From Rhodococcus ruber NBRC 15591 (GTDB lineage: Bacteria; Actinomycetota; Actinomycetes; Mycobacteriales; Mycobacteriaceae), in the NCBI RefSeq assembly GCF_001894945.1, contig NZ_BCXE01000033.1:62001-126000 (forward strand): a stretch of DNA of 64,000 bases, written 5' to 3'. Positions 63,420 through 64,000 of the stretch are shown piece by piece (position 1 is the first letter of the stretch; each line of letters starts with the position of its first letter). The translations under genes were made by a program, and so were the position numbers. The notes under the pieces were generated by a model. It was not told the origin of the DNA, did not search any database, and saw only the letters and a list, made by a program, of their open reading frames with translations.

Positions 63420-64000
63420 CTACTGGGCAGCCGAAGCCGTGACCGTTTCGCTGTTCGCGACGGTGTCGCCGGTCGCGGCGGAACCGCCGCGGCGCCGCCG
63501 ACGGCGCCGCCGTGCGGGCGCTGTTCCGCTCCCGGACTCCTCGCTCTGCCCCGAGGCGGAACTCGCGCCCGCCGTCTCGGGACCGGTGCCGGAGTGCTCG
63601 GCGCCGCCGGTCTCCGGCCGGCCGCCGCGCGTGCGCCGGCGGACCCGGGTGCGCTTGGGTCGTGCCGCATCCTCGGAGCCCTCCTCGCGGGCGGGCCGCT
63701 CGGTCGGCGTCTTGCGGACGGTTCCGGTCGTGCCGTCGGGGATGCCCAGCTCCTCGAACAGGTGCGGCGAGCTCGAGTAGGTCTCGACCGGATCGGGCAT
63801 GCCCAGATCGAGGGCCTTGTCGATGAGCTGCCAGCGCGGAATGTCGTCCCAGTCGACGAGGGTGACGGCGATACCGGTGCGCCCCGCCCGGCCGGTGCGG
63901 CCGATGCGGTGGACGTAGGTCTTCTCGTCCTCGGGGCACTGGTAGTTCACGACATGGGTGACGTCGTCGATGTCGATGCCGCGCGCGGCCACGTCCGTGG
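63420..64000 (-). CDS. DEAD-box RNA helicase RhlE-like, C-terminal part (runs off window edge)
   Basis: The visible 190 or so residues include helicase motif V ([21 protein letters not shown] begins at the edge, partly outside) and motif [17 protein letters not shown], followed by family-typical [16 protein letters not shown] and a basic low-complexity tail rich in Arg/Gly ([10 protein letters not shown]). The N-terminal motifs Q, I and II are outside the window. The basic tail fits RNA binding. M. tuberculosis RhlE (Rv3211) has the same neighbour. Confidence 0.92.
   Translation of the reverse strand, partial: TDVAARGIDIDDVTHVVNYQCPEDEKTYVHRIGRTGRAGRTGIAVTLVDWDDIPRWQLIDKALDLGMPDPVETYSSSPHLFEELGIPDGTTGTVRKTPTERPAREEGSEDAARPKRTRVRRRTRGGRPETGGAEHSGTGPETAGASSASGQSEESGSGTAPARRRRRRRRGGSAATGDTVANSETVTASAAQ

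Overview
The window is about 64 kb of very GC-rich chromosome with dense gene packing, frequent GTG starts and many ATGA/GTGA stop-start overlaps. Gene content points to a mycolic-acid actinobacterium (order Mycobacteriales/Corynebacteriales), most likely Rhodococcus or a close relative: accA3/accD5/epsilon acyl-CoA carboxylase, MtrAB-LpqB, WhiB1, WhiB2, FbiA/FbiB, WbbL, SigH-RshA, PdtaS, a DesA3-type desaturase with its reductase, and a WS/DGAT protein. As remembered, the order closely follows the M. tuberculosis segment Rv3211 to Rv3285. The genus is an inference; no rRNA gene or other taxonomic marker lies in the window.

Layout. 1-3.8 kb: the edge of a sensor kinase, a PtpB-like phosphatase, a YjbR protein, and small membrane genes with two DUF1707 paralogues. 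3.9-13.1 kb: acyl-CoA carboxylase genes (accA3, accE, accD5), with a sulfur-transfer pair (sseA-sufE), a condensation-domain-like protein, maf, and an accessory trio (truncated haemoglobin, cupin, methyltransferase). 13.2-21.9 kb: birA, a PH-domain membrane protein, a two-component system, gtrA, purK-purE, a small HExxH protein, a TIGR03089 protein and an LCP cell-wall ligase. 22-34.1 kb: nucleotide-sugar and cell-wall precursor genes (rmlD, wbbL, mannose-1-P guanylyltransferase, phosphomannomutase, manA), F420 genes fbiA-fbiB, and whiB2. 34.2-45.9 kb: an AlkX-like TetR regulator, ahcY, tmk, mtrA-mtrB-lpqB, comF, hpf, secA. 45.9-52.8 kb: an Rv3235-like gene, a HAD protein, a WS/DGAT, a reductase and two DesA3-like desaturases. 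52.9-64 kb: rsgA, aroA, ybaK, sigH-rshA, the 24-residue ribosomal protein bL37, a biotinyl protein, pdtaS, whiB1, a DAG-kinase-family gene, parA-like, and the edge of rhlE.

The region is mainly envelope and lipid housekeeping with its regulators. BirA would biotinylate AccA3 and perhaps the 71-residue biotinyl protein. The mannose and rhamnose genes feed mannolipids and the arabinogalactan linker. MtrAB-LpqB and WhiB2 tie envelope state to division.

I saw no tRNA, rRNA, insertion sequence, prophage or CRISPR array, and no obviously new multi-gene defence or metabolic system. The most interesting signals are regulatory: a perfect mycobacterial-type SOS box in front of whiB2, a shared palindromic operator at the reductase and second desaturase promoters, a structured hpf leader, an (8 bp)x6 repeat upstream of the HAD-WS/DGAT operon, and at least 15 genes with a TANNNT hexamer exactly 6 nt before the start codon (leaderless transcripts). 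Two CoA-dependent-acyltransferase-fold proteins have lost the catalytic histidine. No gene-free stretch exceeds 300 bp; the longest (28595-28876, 41961-42216, 59172-59395, 46448-46651) are described in their regulatory entries.
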